From Otis tarda (taxonomy: Eukaryota > Chordata > Aves > Otidiformes > Otididae), in the NCBI GenBank assembly GCA_026413225.1, contig CM048591.1, positions 6,587,001 through 6,651,000 on the forward strand: a stretch of 64,000 nucleotides of DNA, given 5' to 3'. Both the position numbers and the translations under genes were made by a program. Numbering within the stretch: the first letter of the stretch is position 1; every line of letters begins with the position of its first letter. The notes beneath the pieces were generated by a model. It was not told the DNA's origin. It searched no databases and saw only the letters and a list, made by a program, of their open reading frames with translations. Below, piece after piece: positions 38,452-50,700 of the stretch.

Positions 38452-41400
38452 ATATGTACAGTAATTGTCAATGTGTACCAATGATACCATCCGCCTCAAA
38501 GCCTGTCAGTATTTAAGATAGCAACTTTGTGAGTCCTGGATAGCTTCTTGTGTGTCACTAGCTACCTCAGCTAGGACAGCCTCATTACTCTATGGCAGCA
38601 CCAGCTCTACACTAGCAGAATTTTAGGAGGCTTAGAAAATTGTGTGGCAAAAACCCACTTGTTTCATACAGCCTCCTAGACTCCAAAGGTGATTAAAATT
38701 GCACTCCAGAACTGAGAACGCATATTCATCATGAAAGCCCTTCCATCATGATTGTTAAGTGCTGCATGAAGTTCATCTCACTTCTTAGTTAGATTTACTG
38801 GCTTAGGCTCAGCATTTTATTAACATAGCTATATGGACTGCTGACTTGAGCAATATTGTGTCTGGACAATTCAGTATGTGCCTTTGTCCATGAACAGGAA
38901 TGTTTTTAAATGCCTAAATCACATTACTTGTATATTAGGTACAAATATGCTGGTTTTGGATCTGGCTGTAAATAGATAGCTCAAGGTTAGATGTTAAGCC
39001 AAAGCTGAGAGTTGTCTTCCCCCTCTCCATGTCCAGCCCTAGGCTATACTCTGATCTGTTAGTGGGTTATGCATATTCATGTTTTCATAGCCTCAGGAAC
39101 CAGAACCTTGTACAAGGCCTCAGACATAGACACAAGTCTTCTCTGGGTGGAGAGCAACACAAAGCAATAGAGCAGAAAGACAGGCCATATGCTAAAAAGA
39201 GGATGACGCCATGGGAGGCACTGAGACATCTCTCAAGGACCTCCAGTGAGCTTGAAAGCTGTTTCTTCTGCAGATCTTCTTGCCTGCAGATATACTGTTT
39301 GCCCTTTGAAGAACAAATTCTCCCTCCAGCACAGAAAGCCTGATGGTATGGGGAAGGTATGACTTTCCTTTCTCCTTGCAACACCTTTGTTCAATCTTTA
39401 ATCTAGTGGGGCTGTACTCCTATCAACCTGTAAAACTGTCACACTAAGAAATTGCAGAAGGATCCTGAAAGGGCCCTCCTTCTGTTAAAAGCATCTCCCT
39501 TGAGCACATGTTGAAGTACCATGTACAAAGCCTAAGCTCTACATATGAATAGCCTCAGTAGTCTTACTGTAATTTGCAACTCAGTTGTCCAACCAGATTT
39601 CCCTCCCTCCTCCTCTTCTTCACAGAGATTTATTTTTTCCTTCAGATTTTTCATACTAATGTAACAGCATAAAGCACAACATGGTGGATTCATTATCTGA
39701 GCCACCAATACAAATTTCATCCATCAAAACACCAGCTACAGACTACAGATCCTATCTTCATAAATTACACTGGAAACCTTAATGGAGTTGTCATTCATCC
39801 CTACTATTATTATGATGATACAACAGGAGATGTGTATGCTTTAAAAATTAAAGTATATATTCCTATCCATAGTAGAGTCTCCCTGTACATAGGCTATAAT
39901 ATATAAATAGAAAATTATTAATCAAAACTTTCCAAAACAAGGTGAAAAGATTTCTCCTTTTCTTTCAATAAATTGCTTTGACAAAAAAAAAAAAGCCTTC
40001 AGAACAACCATTTTTGATTCTAAAAACTTTCCAAGCATATATGTACAGATACAAGCAGTCCATATGCCCATCTGATAGTCAAAATTGTGTTTTACAGTTT
40101 AGTTTCTGCACCAAAAAGGAGGATAAAATCCTAAATGTTTTCTGCAAGTCTGACTGGGTCTTCAGGAAGCTTGTCAAGTCTTGGTATACAGCCTTTCAAC
40201 CAGAGCTGTCTAATTTGTAGCCAGTTTGGTAAATCTTTTAAAGTAGGACTGATCTTCTGCTGGAAAAAGTTATGAATGTGATGATGATATATGACGGAAA
40301 CAATATCTTCCGCAGCTTTGTATCATTCATATTAGAGAGCAGCCAAAACCTACGGACAACAAAGTCAGCTCATAAACTAGCATAAGTTTTGTTGTTCCGA
40401 TACCACAAAGGCGTTCCGGCAGCATTCTTGCAATACAAGGATCTGGCAGAACAAATTCTGAAGGAACTTACTTTAAAACAGAAACAAACTCTTGCTTTTC
40501 ATCTTAGGCTTGTGGTTTCTCTAGCATAATTCACTCAACCTGATGACTATAAAGGTAGTGTAACTGGGGAAAATCGACTAATATTGATTCATATAAGGAA
40601 ACTAATGTCTTTGACACAAAGGTACTTACAGGTATTCGTTTTATTATCTTTGTTGACTTCACTTCCCTCTTTTGATTGAACAGTCCTCCAGTCAGATATT
40701 CTTTCTACTCTTGCCTTCATATAACATCTAACCCAATCCATGCAAAATCTTGAGTAAGTATTTTCTAAACTGAAGCAACATCAGCAACAGTCGCATATTG
40801 CAATTCCATCCACGCAACCTGTGCAAAATAAGACAGTCACACTCTTCTCCTGAAATAATTAGAAGAATGCTAGTCCTAGAGAGTCAGATGAGAAGTTACT
40901 TTGGAGCAGGAGAGACTGTAATTAGCCAGAAACCGAAAAAAAAAAAAATTGACCTGAAAAATCACTTTTTTTTTTACAGAGAATTGTTGTTCTCTATAGA
41001 AACAAAAACCATCCAGAGTAGATTAAGGAAGTCCATTAATTGCTTTTGTTCATTTTAGGGATCAAGGATCAGGGAATTCTGTTTTCTCTCTTGAATGCTG
41101 CCATCTCTCTAGGCCCCAGGGGTGTTGCTCACAGGGAGAACCAAAGTCTGTATTAAGTGCCTTGGACCACGCATCCCATTTCAATGCTCCAGTTTGCAAA
41201 GGCTCAGCACCATAATTTCCTCCCTCCAAGCATCACGATGTTATGGCTGCAGAGTGGTACTGACTGCTGGATGTGGAAAGAGTTAATACTGATTCCTGAA
41301 GGAAATAGGCAGCTGTGTTACTAAGCCAGAGAGTGAAACAGTCTTTATTCTCCCTGTGACCCCGCAACACCAGCTGCAAGCCTTTCGCAGGCACAGGTTA

Positions 41401-42390
41401 TTACATGGCACTTGAGGAATGCTGCAGCTCCCCTCCATTATTCTGATGAGGGTTTTTTTTGTATTTTCTTTTATTCCTAGAGCACTGTATCTTTTCCTAG
41501 GAACAAGTCACCAGGAGGGAGCTTTTTAATCTGTCACTCAGGGACTCATATAAGCAAGTACCTGTATAACAGGGTTTGTGGGATCTGGGGAAGATTGAGT
41601 TCTTCAGTCAAGACTTGAAGGTGTGACCTCCTGATTTAGAAGACAGAGTGCTACTTCTGGAGTTTACCACTTCCACCATCCTTCCCATCTGTTTTTGTCA
41701 AGCTCAAGAATTGTGCTGCCAGTGGAAAAGGCTGCAGTTCTTAATGAAATCAGAAGTGCTGGGAATTAAATCTGTGGTTTCTGAAAGATCATCAGCACTC
41801 TGTTTTAACCCTTTTTTCTTTCCTTTTTCAGATGCAGATCTTTCACTGTTAAAAACTTCCAGACACTTGCTTTTTCTTTTTTAAATTAATTTGTAGTATT
41901 TGTTTACCACTATGATCATTAACATTCCAAGATTTTTTTTTTTTATTACTGTTCTTTGTTATAATGTCAGACAGAAGCATAAAGCAGACAAGCAGACAGA
42001 TGTATAGCTCAGGAAAAAACCTCAGTAAATCACAGGAGGCAACTATGGAGCAAAGGCACAAATACTGATTTTGTTGGAGTAAATCTGAGAACAAACCTAT
42101 GGCAGAGAATAGATCAAGTTTTCAACAGATGAAGACTGGTTTCACTCCACAGCAAAGGATTCACGACTTGATTTACCTCTAGGTTCACCTCCAGCTGAAA
42201 CAAGAATCTGAAATCTGGAGGCTCCAGACTTTGGAGCTGAGAATAGGAAGAACTATACCCTCAACAGACATCACCTGCCATAGAAGTACACCTGTCTACA
42301 GAACCTGAGGCATTTGGTTCCCACTCTTCACTGTGGGAGTTAAAAATCCTTTCTAAAGATGTTTGGTCTTCTGACCATCCTCTTGTTGGG

Positions 42391-42470
42391 TATTTTTTGT
42401 TTGTTTTGTTGGGGGCTTTTTTGGTTTGTTTTTTGTTTGTTTGTTTGTTTGTTTTGTTGTGTTTTGTTTT
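42391..42470. repeat. (GTTT)n-rich tract
   Basis: Imperfect run of GTTT/TTTTG units including six near-consecutive TTTG repeats. Confidence 0.85.
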
Positions 42471-42589
42471 AAATCAGCAGATTTCAGATAATAACAGAAC
42501 TACACCCAGCATTGAGGAGACAGAACTGTAGTCCTTTGAACAGAGCACAGGATAGGAGATTAAGTTTGTCTTCCCATCTTTCATAATAA

Positions 42590-42690
42590 TTCTCTGGGTG
42601 GCTTCAGGCAACTGACATCTTTATCATTCAATTTCTCCATCTCCAAAATAATAAGTGATCCTTAACATCTTTGTAAGATTCATTGCTCTT
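42590..42690 (+). mobile_element. Ancient MIR-like SINE relic
   Basis: TCTCTGGGTGGCTTCAGGCA, then TTCAATTTCTCCATCTCCAAAATAATAAGTG and TTTGTAAGATTCATTG follow the order of the MIR sense strand ('...TGGCCTTGGGCAAGTCACTT', 'CTCAATTTCCCCATCTGTAAAATGGG', 'TTGTGAGGATTAA'). Diverged, with undefined ends. Confidence 0.55.
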
Positions 42691-42946
42691 AAGATTTATT
42701 GTGAATAAGCTGTCTGGGTGTTACTATTGCCCTCATTACTGTTAATACTTATTACTATTATTATTGTTATTATTATGCTTCTGCACTGGTGAGAACGGCT
42801 TAAAGCATATACCACTGTGCTGGGATCTACAACTTGCAGTGGAAAAACTAGCCTGAAAGATAACCTTGCCACTAACAAGGTAAAAATGAGAGCACCAAGC
42901 AACTCGATAGCCTGTTTCACTGATAAAAAGGCTTTCAAATACTCTG

Positions 42947-43043
42947 AGCTAGATTCTGTTCTCAGTGAGATGAGTGTAAATCTGAGGGGTCCTGCTGAGG
43001 TCTGCAGGACTATAGGGAAATTACTGAAAATCAGAATTTAGCC
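42947..43043. repeat. 97-bp palindromic-ended old repeat
   Basis: The left end AGCTAGATTCTGTTCTCAGT (42947-42966) is the near reverse complement of the right end (43023-43043, ACTGAAAATCAGAATTTAGCC), with one gap and a few mismatches. The interior GTGTAAATCTGAGGGGTCCT resembles a short repeat I associate with reptile and bird genomes, with a 'GTGTAAATC.GGAGTAACTCC' core. A likely diverged second copy lies at 47795-47880. Confidence 0.5.
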
Positions 43044-45111
43044 TAGTGATACTTAAAGTAAACGTGCTCACTCTGAAGGGCCTGATACATGTTGGTGCTC
43101 AGTGTGCTACACAGAGAAGGAAAAACAACACAGACACACATGCTAATTAAAGCTGCAGATGTGACTTGGTGGCTAGCTTAAACAACACCTCTGGAAAGAG
43201 GGGATCTGCCAGATATAAAAAGCAGAAAGCTCCTCAATTAAATGCCTCAAAGGACTGTTACTGATCTAATTTCTCCAAATTTCTAGATTTCTAGAAGCAG
43301 AACTGATAGCCCTCTCTTTCCGGGTGATGTCTGTCAGTTAAATGCTGACCCATGCCTACTCCAAAGTGACTTTTTCTACACACTTTCCATCCAGGAACTC
43401 AGGTGGATATTTAGAGATCTCTCTTAAGCACTCCTATTTTATCCTCTTTGGGTGAAAATAGAGCAGATAGGGCACATGTGGGACTGGGGCTACCGAAACA
43501 GCTCATTTTCAGCCCTTTTTAATTACAGAGTGAACATGGAAAGCCTAAGTTACAGACGGAAATGCAGATGGAAAATACATGGGTCAAGACTATGCATGCT
43601 AAAGCCAGCTCTGGACACTGCTTTTAATCTCACAGGCAAAATCAGTCTTATTTCTACTGGACTCGGGTAGCTGGCTTGCAAGAGGATTGCACTGCCATGA
43701 AACACACATAAAACTTTTCTTCTGGGCTGTGGGGGTCACTGAAAATTTAAAAAACTCACATCATTACTAAGGAAGAAAACAAAGAACATGCAAAAAAACC
43801 CACAAACTGAAAAACTGAAAATAAAATAAAGTTAAGCCTCTCAGCCTGGCTTATTTTTGTTGAAGACAATGTCTCCTGTGGCTGCTATTCCTGCAACAGC
43901 TGCTGTGTGGCATTGCTCTCCTTCAGATGAAAAGAAGCGGCGTGCAACACCAGCGAGGCAACAGCACTTGCTGTAGCGCATTTATTGAAGACAGTCGTAT
44001 TCCCTGTCCTCGTAACAAACTGTTCTAATTGTTATGTTGACTATTATGGCTAAAATTGCAATGCTGTGCTGTTCAAGATTTTTTTTTTCCTATATTTCTG
44101 TAAAGCTACAGGGTGCAAAATGTGTCTTTTACAAATTATTATTATTTAAGAAAAAAATATAAATGCCTTGAAAAATAATCTGCTGGCTATGAAATCTATT
44201 ATGAAATATATTTCAATTAAAAGGCTGTATAATTTATATGCATAAGCTTTTCTTCTGTCAAGTTTATATTTTTGTTGTCTTGTCATAATGCCCTGAAGTA
44301 AGCACTTCTGAATTTTAAACTTTAGCATTTATCTTAGCAATCACGCTGTGAAGATAAATATCCCTTGAGGAAGATTCACAATTGGATCTTGTATACCAGT
44401 AAGTTAGGCTTTGTACAGGTTATTACTGCACTAGGAAGCATGGGGGTTCAATAACAACAATTAGCATTTAGAGATATACTGTTTATGCTCAGTGTATTCA
44501 CATGCACCAGTTAATTAAAGCCATGCAATGGTTGTGATTCTGAAGCTGAGTTCTAGGATTCTTGGAAACATTTGGGTGGCATAAAAGGGTCATAAACCAG
44601 TTGCAAAATCTTCATTAAAAAATTCTCCTGGTGCTAAACTTTCTGTAGGGATCTTTTCCTCACATCTCTTCGAGCACAGGGGACGTGGAAGCTGAGACTG
44701 CTATGGTAAAGCAATACTTTAGAGCCACAGCAGCAGCTCCTGAAGTGAAGAGCACAGTTCAGCTTCTCACCAGTTTAAACAGTTCCTGCACACCTTTGCA
44801 TGGTCAGCGTGAACCAGAAGGGTGAACTGGAAAATTACCATTTTTTTTTTGTGAACAGGTTACTTTTTTAGCTGGCTCAGTTCTTTGATCCAGTTTACTG
44901 AGTGGCCATGTAAAAATGCTTCAGGCTAGCACAACCTAGGCAACAGCTTGAGAAAAAAAAGATTTTGAGACAGCAACAAAACGGTGAGGAGAGTCATATA
45001 AGTGAGTATTGAACTGTCACACACCTTAGTTTCAGGATGCTAATTAGGTTAGGTATTTAATTTAAATTAGAGTGTGGTCACCTTTAAGGCAATCTAAGAT
45101 TACACTGTTAT
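43044..45111. other. Spacer; possible conserved stretch
   Basis: No gene. The part from about 43975 to 44400 is AT-rich but more complex in composition than its flanks, and could be a conserved non-coding element. That is a guess without alignment. Confidence 0.4.
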
Positions 45112-45302
45112 GAATCATAGAATCATAGAATCACACAATGGTTTGGGTGGGAAGGGACCTTGAAAGCCCATTCAGTCCAACCCCTCCTGCAAGGAGCAGG
45201 GACATCTCCAACCAGATCAGGTTGCTCAGAGCCCTGTCCAACCTGGCCTTGAACGTTTGCAGGGATGGGGCATCCTCTCTTGGCAACATGTGCCAGTGTT
45301 CT
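45112..45302 (-). mobile_element. CR1 LINE 3' end, ~190 bp
   Basis: Antisense CR1 tail: octamers GAATCATAGAATCATAGAATC (45112 onward), then GGAAGGGACCTTGAAAGCCC, CAAGGAGCAGGGACATCTCC and TTGAACGTTTGCAGGGATGG. Compared with the other copies it lacks about ten bases in the CATCC...CTCTCTTGG region. Homology ends at GTGCCAGTGTTCT. No coding capacity. Confidence 0.93.
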
Positions 45303-47725
45303 GAGAGGGGACAATGACCTTCTGTGCCACAGCACTAGCGCTCAGACAGCCTTCAGGTTGGCTAGATCTTGCTGAAAAAAATCCAGAAAAAAAAATTATT
45401 AGGAAATGGCATGGGGAGGAGGTGTTAATGAACGGTTGAGAATGGAGTGAAGTATTTATCCATGCCTCCTTGACACCTGCATAGACTTACATTAGCTGAA
45501 ACTGATAGTGAAACTGCACCTATAGACTTTCTCTGGACTACACTTTGAAGGAGTCTCTTTCACTTTGCTGACCGCAGAAAAAAAAAATATATGGCCATTA
45601 GACTGCCAAAGTAGGCATTAAATTAGATTTTGAATAAAAATTAGAAGCAACAGGGGACTCTGAGCCAATGCACAGAGTCCTAGAAACAAAACTGGCTTCC
45701 CATCACGTACTTATTCTCTGCAAGAAGGTCTCTGTTGAGAATGGTCCTGATGTTTGTTTGACTTAATGGGAACAATCTGTCCCCCTAATGTGGACAGAAA
45801 ACCTATGACAAATGAGAAGGTGATCACTGAACCAGCAAGCAGGAGAGCCAGGAACTGGTCCCAGTCTCTCCTTGCTGCCTGCTCTCCGTCCAAAGTTGCC
45901 TGCCAGCCTGCAAGAAGCCACTGCGGTGGTTATTTATCTCTACAGTGGGGGCTTGCTCTCAGGTGTAGTCTTATCGATTTCACTGCTGGCTATAGTGCTT
46001 GTTTTGTAACCTGAACAACTTGTACTCTTCTCTGCCAAGTAGCATGAAAGCTGAGCAGATATTAGCACCCCATAACATTTCAGAGAGTATTACAGCCTTT
46101 GTCCTGTGCTGTTATTGCCTTTAGACTTCGTAAGAGCTGAGGATCCAGATCTATGACTCTTACGTTTGCCAATATAAGTTCAAGAGCCTTTTTTTTTTTT
46201 TTTATCCTGGTCCCTGACTTCCTACAGAAACAAAACCTTTGTGATCATGATCATTCTGTCTGACACCAATTCCCCTCTCCCTGACAAGCTTTTGGAGCTC
46301 TTAGCCAGTTTCAGCTAACTGTGGGAGATGAAAATTTATGTTTACGTTCTTAAGCATTTTTAGGAAAAGTGACAATTTCTTAGGGGATCGATTCTCAAAA
46401 CAGCATGTCCATGAAAGGACATTCTGCATGGGAGGATGGCTGATCAGTTGTCGTCAGAGTTGCAGCCCAGCAGTCACCAAGCACATAGCTCAGCACCCAC
46501 TACCTTGCACTGCCTTGTAAAGACACTCACAGGGAACAGAGGGCAGTACAAATATTCTGGGACAGTATGGGGACATGTAGGGTGATGGGATAGTTGTTTA
46601 AAAAATGCTTCTGCAATTTCATTTCTCGTGGGTGTTGGATTTATGCCCTTTCTTATCCCTGTTGACTGCGGTCCTGATTGTGACTATCTTGTTTTTGTAT
46701 AACAAATCTAGACACAGGGCCCCAGTCAGCTGTTCGATGCACTGCGAGCAACTGTCTGTCCTCAACATTTGATACATTCTTTTCCTCTCTCCACAGAAGT
46801 GTTTGAAAACAGAAAAAGACCTTAAGACTTTCTGGGACTGTGCTCCCTCCAGTACTTGCATAAGCTGGTGGGTAGGAGTGTAGTGTGCTAAACTGTGTTT
46901 TGCAGCTGACCAGTTGCTCAACTCAGACTGTTCAGGGGAAATTTCCGTAAATCAAATAGAGAACTAGAAAATAACCTGCCAGCGAAGTGTATATATACAC
47001 ATATATTCAGATACAGGAGGTTTGAAATTGCGCTTCCGAAGGTAACGAAGTGCTGCCCTGGTCAATTTAGTCAATTGAGAGTTCAGGGCAGTCTTACTTG
47101 CTGGTGTTCTCTTGCTATCTATTTATAATTACAAACATTAGTGGGAATTCTTGAATAAATTTAGTAAAGTACAGTTCTTTTATAGCTTTTCTGTGCCAGT
47201 CCAGTTTTTCTTCTGTGTCTCTCTTTGTGACATCTCCCAAACAGACTGGACTGACAATTGTGATCACTATTGCCATCTCTTTAGCTTTACAGTATTGTCT
47301 TAAGCAATCCTTGACCTGAATTTCAGGCCAGTGTGCTTTCTATAGTGTCTCACTACTGGATTATCCCTCTGGGTATGATGCAGAGAGTAGATTCCTCCCC
47401 CTCCCAGGACTGTAGGGTACACATTGTACTACCACCCCACTGTTCCCTACCAGGAGACTTGTCTTGCCCTGAACTAATTGAATAAATAATAAAATTGAAT
47501 CAAGAAATATTAATTTATTTTGCTGGGTGAACAATGCATAGTAAAATTCAGTTTTATCCCAAATTTAGTATTTGTGAGTTAGTTCTCCACTGCTTAATGC
47601 TGATGGATGTATACTTCCCCATGCTATTGTGCAGGAACTTAAAGCCATACTATAACAAAACTTTTATGTAATTAAGCACTGAAGCTTACTGTCAACTTTC
47701 TGCACTGGAGCAGAAAATAAGAATG
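45303..47725. other. Spacer
   Basis: No recognised transposon. A minus-strand frame around 45711-45893 encodes one hydrophobic segment (see findings) but has no ATG start. A T tract lies at about 46191-46203 and a GTGTATATATACAC palindrome near 46988. Confidence 0.45.
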
Positions 47726-47753
47726 AAAACAAAAACAAAAACAAAAACAAACT
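47726..47753. repeat. (AAAAAC)n microsatellite
   Basis: Four to five consecutive AAAAAC units. Confidence 0.9.
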
Positions 47754-47794
47754 CAAAACATAAAAATAATAATAAAAAAATCAGACTCGTATAT

Positions 47795-47880
47795 AGTATA
47801 AATCAAAGTAACTCTACTGAAGTCAATACAGCTATACGGATACGCACTCGGTGAGAGCTCAGCTTAAAACTTCTAGTGAT
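47795..47880. repeat. Possible second copy of the palindromic old repeat
   Basis: GTATAAATCAAAGTAACTCT followed by ACTGAAGTCAATACAGCTATACGGA aligns by eye, without gaps, to GTGTAAATCTGAGGGGTCCT and what follows at 42973 onward. It ends with GTGAGAGCTCAGCTT. Identity is modest. Confidence 0.4.
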
Positions 47881-49899
47881 ATCAGCAGCCGTGTTTCAGC
47901 GTTACCTGCAGCTTTCTCAGAGCACCAGTATTTTCAGCATGCAACAAAACAGCAAACCACAGTGTAGCCATTGCTTCCTTGTAGCTGGTTGCTTATTTTA
48001 GACAGGAAAAAAATCTGTTCCTTTCAAAATATAATGGAAAAGATTACTAACCACGAAATATATAGCAGCTGGAGATGTCAGTTTGAATGCAACACACACA
48101 TCAAAACACAAACATTTTTAGTTTAGATTCTAGTTCACAACCAAAAATAAATTAAGAAACTGTATATAGATAGCTATGCACTTGTTTTATCCATGCTCTC
48201 TACTTCGACATATTTTGATCATCTAAAGATATTAAAAAAAAAAATCTGATGAATGCATAAAAAGAAAAGGATTTATTTTGCAATTGTAACCTAATCGGCT
48301 CCAAATCTTTGCAGGTTGTAGGGCACACCACTAAGCTGAAGTCATGTTAAAGAAACGGCTTAAAATGACTCACAGTCCCCTGTTTCTGGGAAGATTAGGT
48401 ATTTGGAGGGAGAGGGAGAAAGGGTAGGTGTTTGGGACTTCTTGTCATTCTTTCCCCAAAGCAGAAAGGAGCAGCTTCAAATGCTACAAGCATCTTGTTT
48501 GAAAAGGTGACTTCAGAGTGCAGGACTACCTGGATTTATTTTTGTAGACATGGAAAGTGGCACTAGGTGGGCTGCGTGATCTCCAGACAGTTGTGCTCTT
48601 TCTTTGTGAAACGCTTTGAGATTTACAATTTCAAGCCACTGGTGCGAATGAAAAGTCTTAGCAAAATTAAGATCGAAGAGTAAGTTTTCTATCGGATTTT
48701 TAAACCAATATGAACAATTCTATTTGCAGGGATATTATTCTCCCTTCAGATTTATCATATGATGTGAAAATTCTACAGAAGGAGTAGCATCCTTTATTAA
48801 ATTAAGTGGCTATTTAGAGTCATTTCTGTAGAATCCAATTTAATATAAACCCCTATATTATCCAATTTTCTATAAACCCCTACAGGTTTCACATCTTTTC
48901 CATTCTGTAGGATTTCTCTGTAGGGACAGTTGTTAGTGGCTGCAGGATCTGATTCACAGCAAAGTTGTTTTGTAGAAAGGAAAAATGGCTTCACTATGAA
49001 AGATTTCAATGTAAAGCAGGGTCTGCTTTGGCAGACAACAGCCGTAGGCTGATGCGACTCCTTCGGCTGAACTTGGGCTGGATATACCCACAGTGATGCT
49101 ATAAAGCTGTATAGGGGCTCAGTGACACTTTACCCAAGTCACATTTTGAGGGTTCAGTCCCCAGGCAATACACTTTTTTATTATTATTTTTGAGGTAGGC
49201 TCCTACAGCCACCAACTGAATGGGAAAACAGCCTGCTTGTAGTGAGTAACTTGGGTATAAAAGCAAGTTCTTTCGAGAGGGAAATGGCTCCTTAATCTGC
49301 CATTTGGTAGAAGCTGGTAGTTTCTCAGCACCAGGTTGCATCCTATCGATCTACCTGTGATAGTGCAGCTCTTACTGCCCTTCCCATTACCCGACTGCTT
49401 GCCAAATATTTGAGGCTGCATTTTATGAGGCAGCAATACACATGGTCTCTGCCAAGGCTGGTTCAGGACAACATGAAGAGCAGAAGCAACTCAGCCAGAA
49501 GCAGTAGTTCCTCTACCCCAGCTCAAATGACTAGCTAGATAGAAAAAACAGATTCACAATCTCTCTTAAACACTGAATCACACTCTTATGCCTAAAGTAC
49601 TTTGCAAACACATGTTCCCAGTTGCCTTCCCAGCACACTGTAGCCCTTTGAATCAACAGCAACTAGGAGCAGCGCAGACCGAGGGTTTCATTTTGCCAGC
49701 AGCCTGCAGCATTAAGAGCGTGCAAGTCGTACACACCTTAAGTTTTCACAGTTGCCATGGCAATGAAAGGAGGCATTACAAAATGCACAAGCTGTTGAAC
49801 ATGTTGCTGGAGCTGAGAGGAAGAACTAAGAATAAACTTTCAGCTAATTCTCTGTAACGGCATGCTCCAAGCAGCTGCTGCTCGGCCAGCATCACATCC
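47881..49899. other. Spacer with one 27-bp tandem duplication
   Basis: Unique-looking sequence. The only structured element is the 27-bp imperfect duplication at 48833-48886. Confidence 0.5.
48833..48886. repeat. 27-bp imperfect tandem duplication
   Basis: ATCCAATTTAATATAAACCC (48833 onward) is repeated at 48860 as ATCCAATTTTCTATAAACCC. The two units differ mainly in the middle and at the end. Confidence 0.8.
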
Positions 49900-50700
49900 C
49901 AGTCAAGCAGCTCGTTAATACTGGGCAGATTGGAGCAGGAGGGTGTCATCCCGCTGAGCGCTCTCGGGGCCTGGTACCTCGCGGCAGCGGGCAACGGCTG
50001 CAAATGGAGGTTTCTAAAGAAAGAAAGGGCTAATTTTATTGTGATTATTATTATTACTGTTTAATTCCTCATTTCCATGGGGCTGACGGATAAGATTGTG
50101 CCAGCTGCCTGTGTATGAATAACCCTTCTTTATTTCAACACTAACTGCAAAAATTGCCCTCACGACAAAGGCTTTAGTGATCAGCTGGAACAATAGAAAA
50201 AGTGTCCGCCCGGTCCTGCTGCAGACAAAGGAGCAGGAGTTTTGAAGAAGAGGGAGGATGAATGTCACCCCTCACCATTTTTGCAGCTGTGTGTGCACAC
50301 TTTTGCCCAGGCGTACACACGGGGAAACATTTCAGGGGTCCTGACCCCTAACACAGGGGCAAAGAAGGCTTCAGGGCTTTTTACCTCTGGCTCCTGGAGC
50401 ATCCTGTCACACAGACATAGGCTCTGAATGAGGCTGAGTGAGCAAATAAACGCTCTATGCGCTCCCCCAAAAAAGCTGTCCCGAGAGGTGGTTTTTCCTT
50501 CTCTATTCCCCACAAATGTGTGCCTCCACACTAGCTGGTTTGAGGCAGAATTTTCTTCGCGGACGTGGTTAGGAAGTCTGTTTTTCTGCCTGCTAAATAC
50601 CCACTAGATGGCAACATTCCTCATTCCCTCACTGCTGGAGCCGGATCCCTCTTGGTGCAGAGCCGGGTGTGTATGGGGGGTGCAGATAAGGCACGGGGAT
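49900..50700. promoter_or_regulatory. CpG-denser stretch, candidate regulatory DNA
   Basis: In a CpG-poor window this part has repeated CpGs: seven between about 49951 and 49997 (CCGCTGAGCGCTCTCGGGGC, then CTCGCGGCAGCGGGCAACGG), and further ones at 50150-50340, 50440-50480, 50560-50580 and 50640-50700. Between them lies GGCTAATTTTATTGTGATTA and similar AT-rich complex sequence (50025-50070). No TATA/ATG/open-frame arrangement marks a gene start. It could be an enhancer, a weak CpG island or chance. Confidence 0.3.

Larger units (their letters stand above)
35356..42589. other. Long spacer with a few small repeats
   Basis: Contains (TA)n at 35852-35870, A tracts near 36334-36348, a 15-bp tandem repeat at 37701-37743, a short perfect hairpin at 38430-38451 and a GTTT-rich tract at 42391-42470. 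The frame at 39029-39343 (104 codons) and its antisense shadow have no recognisable domain. No gene is supported. Confidence 0.5.

Noticed and set aside
39029..39384. 104-codon frame and its 99-codon antisense
   Set aside because: Cys- and Ser-rich without any recognisable family pattern, no splice context and no neighbouring exon-like frame.
48797..49009. 70-codon frame with a repeated GVY.KLD peptide
   Set aside because: The peptide repeat comes from the 27-bp tandem DNA duplication, whose length is a multiple of three; nothing else supports coding.
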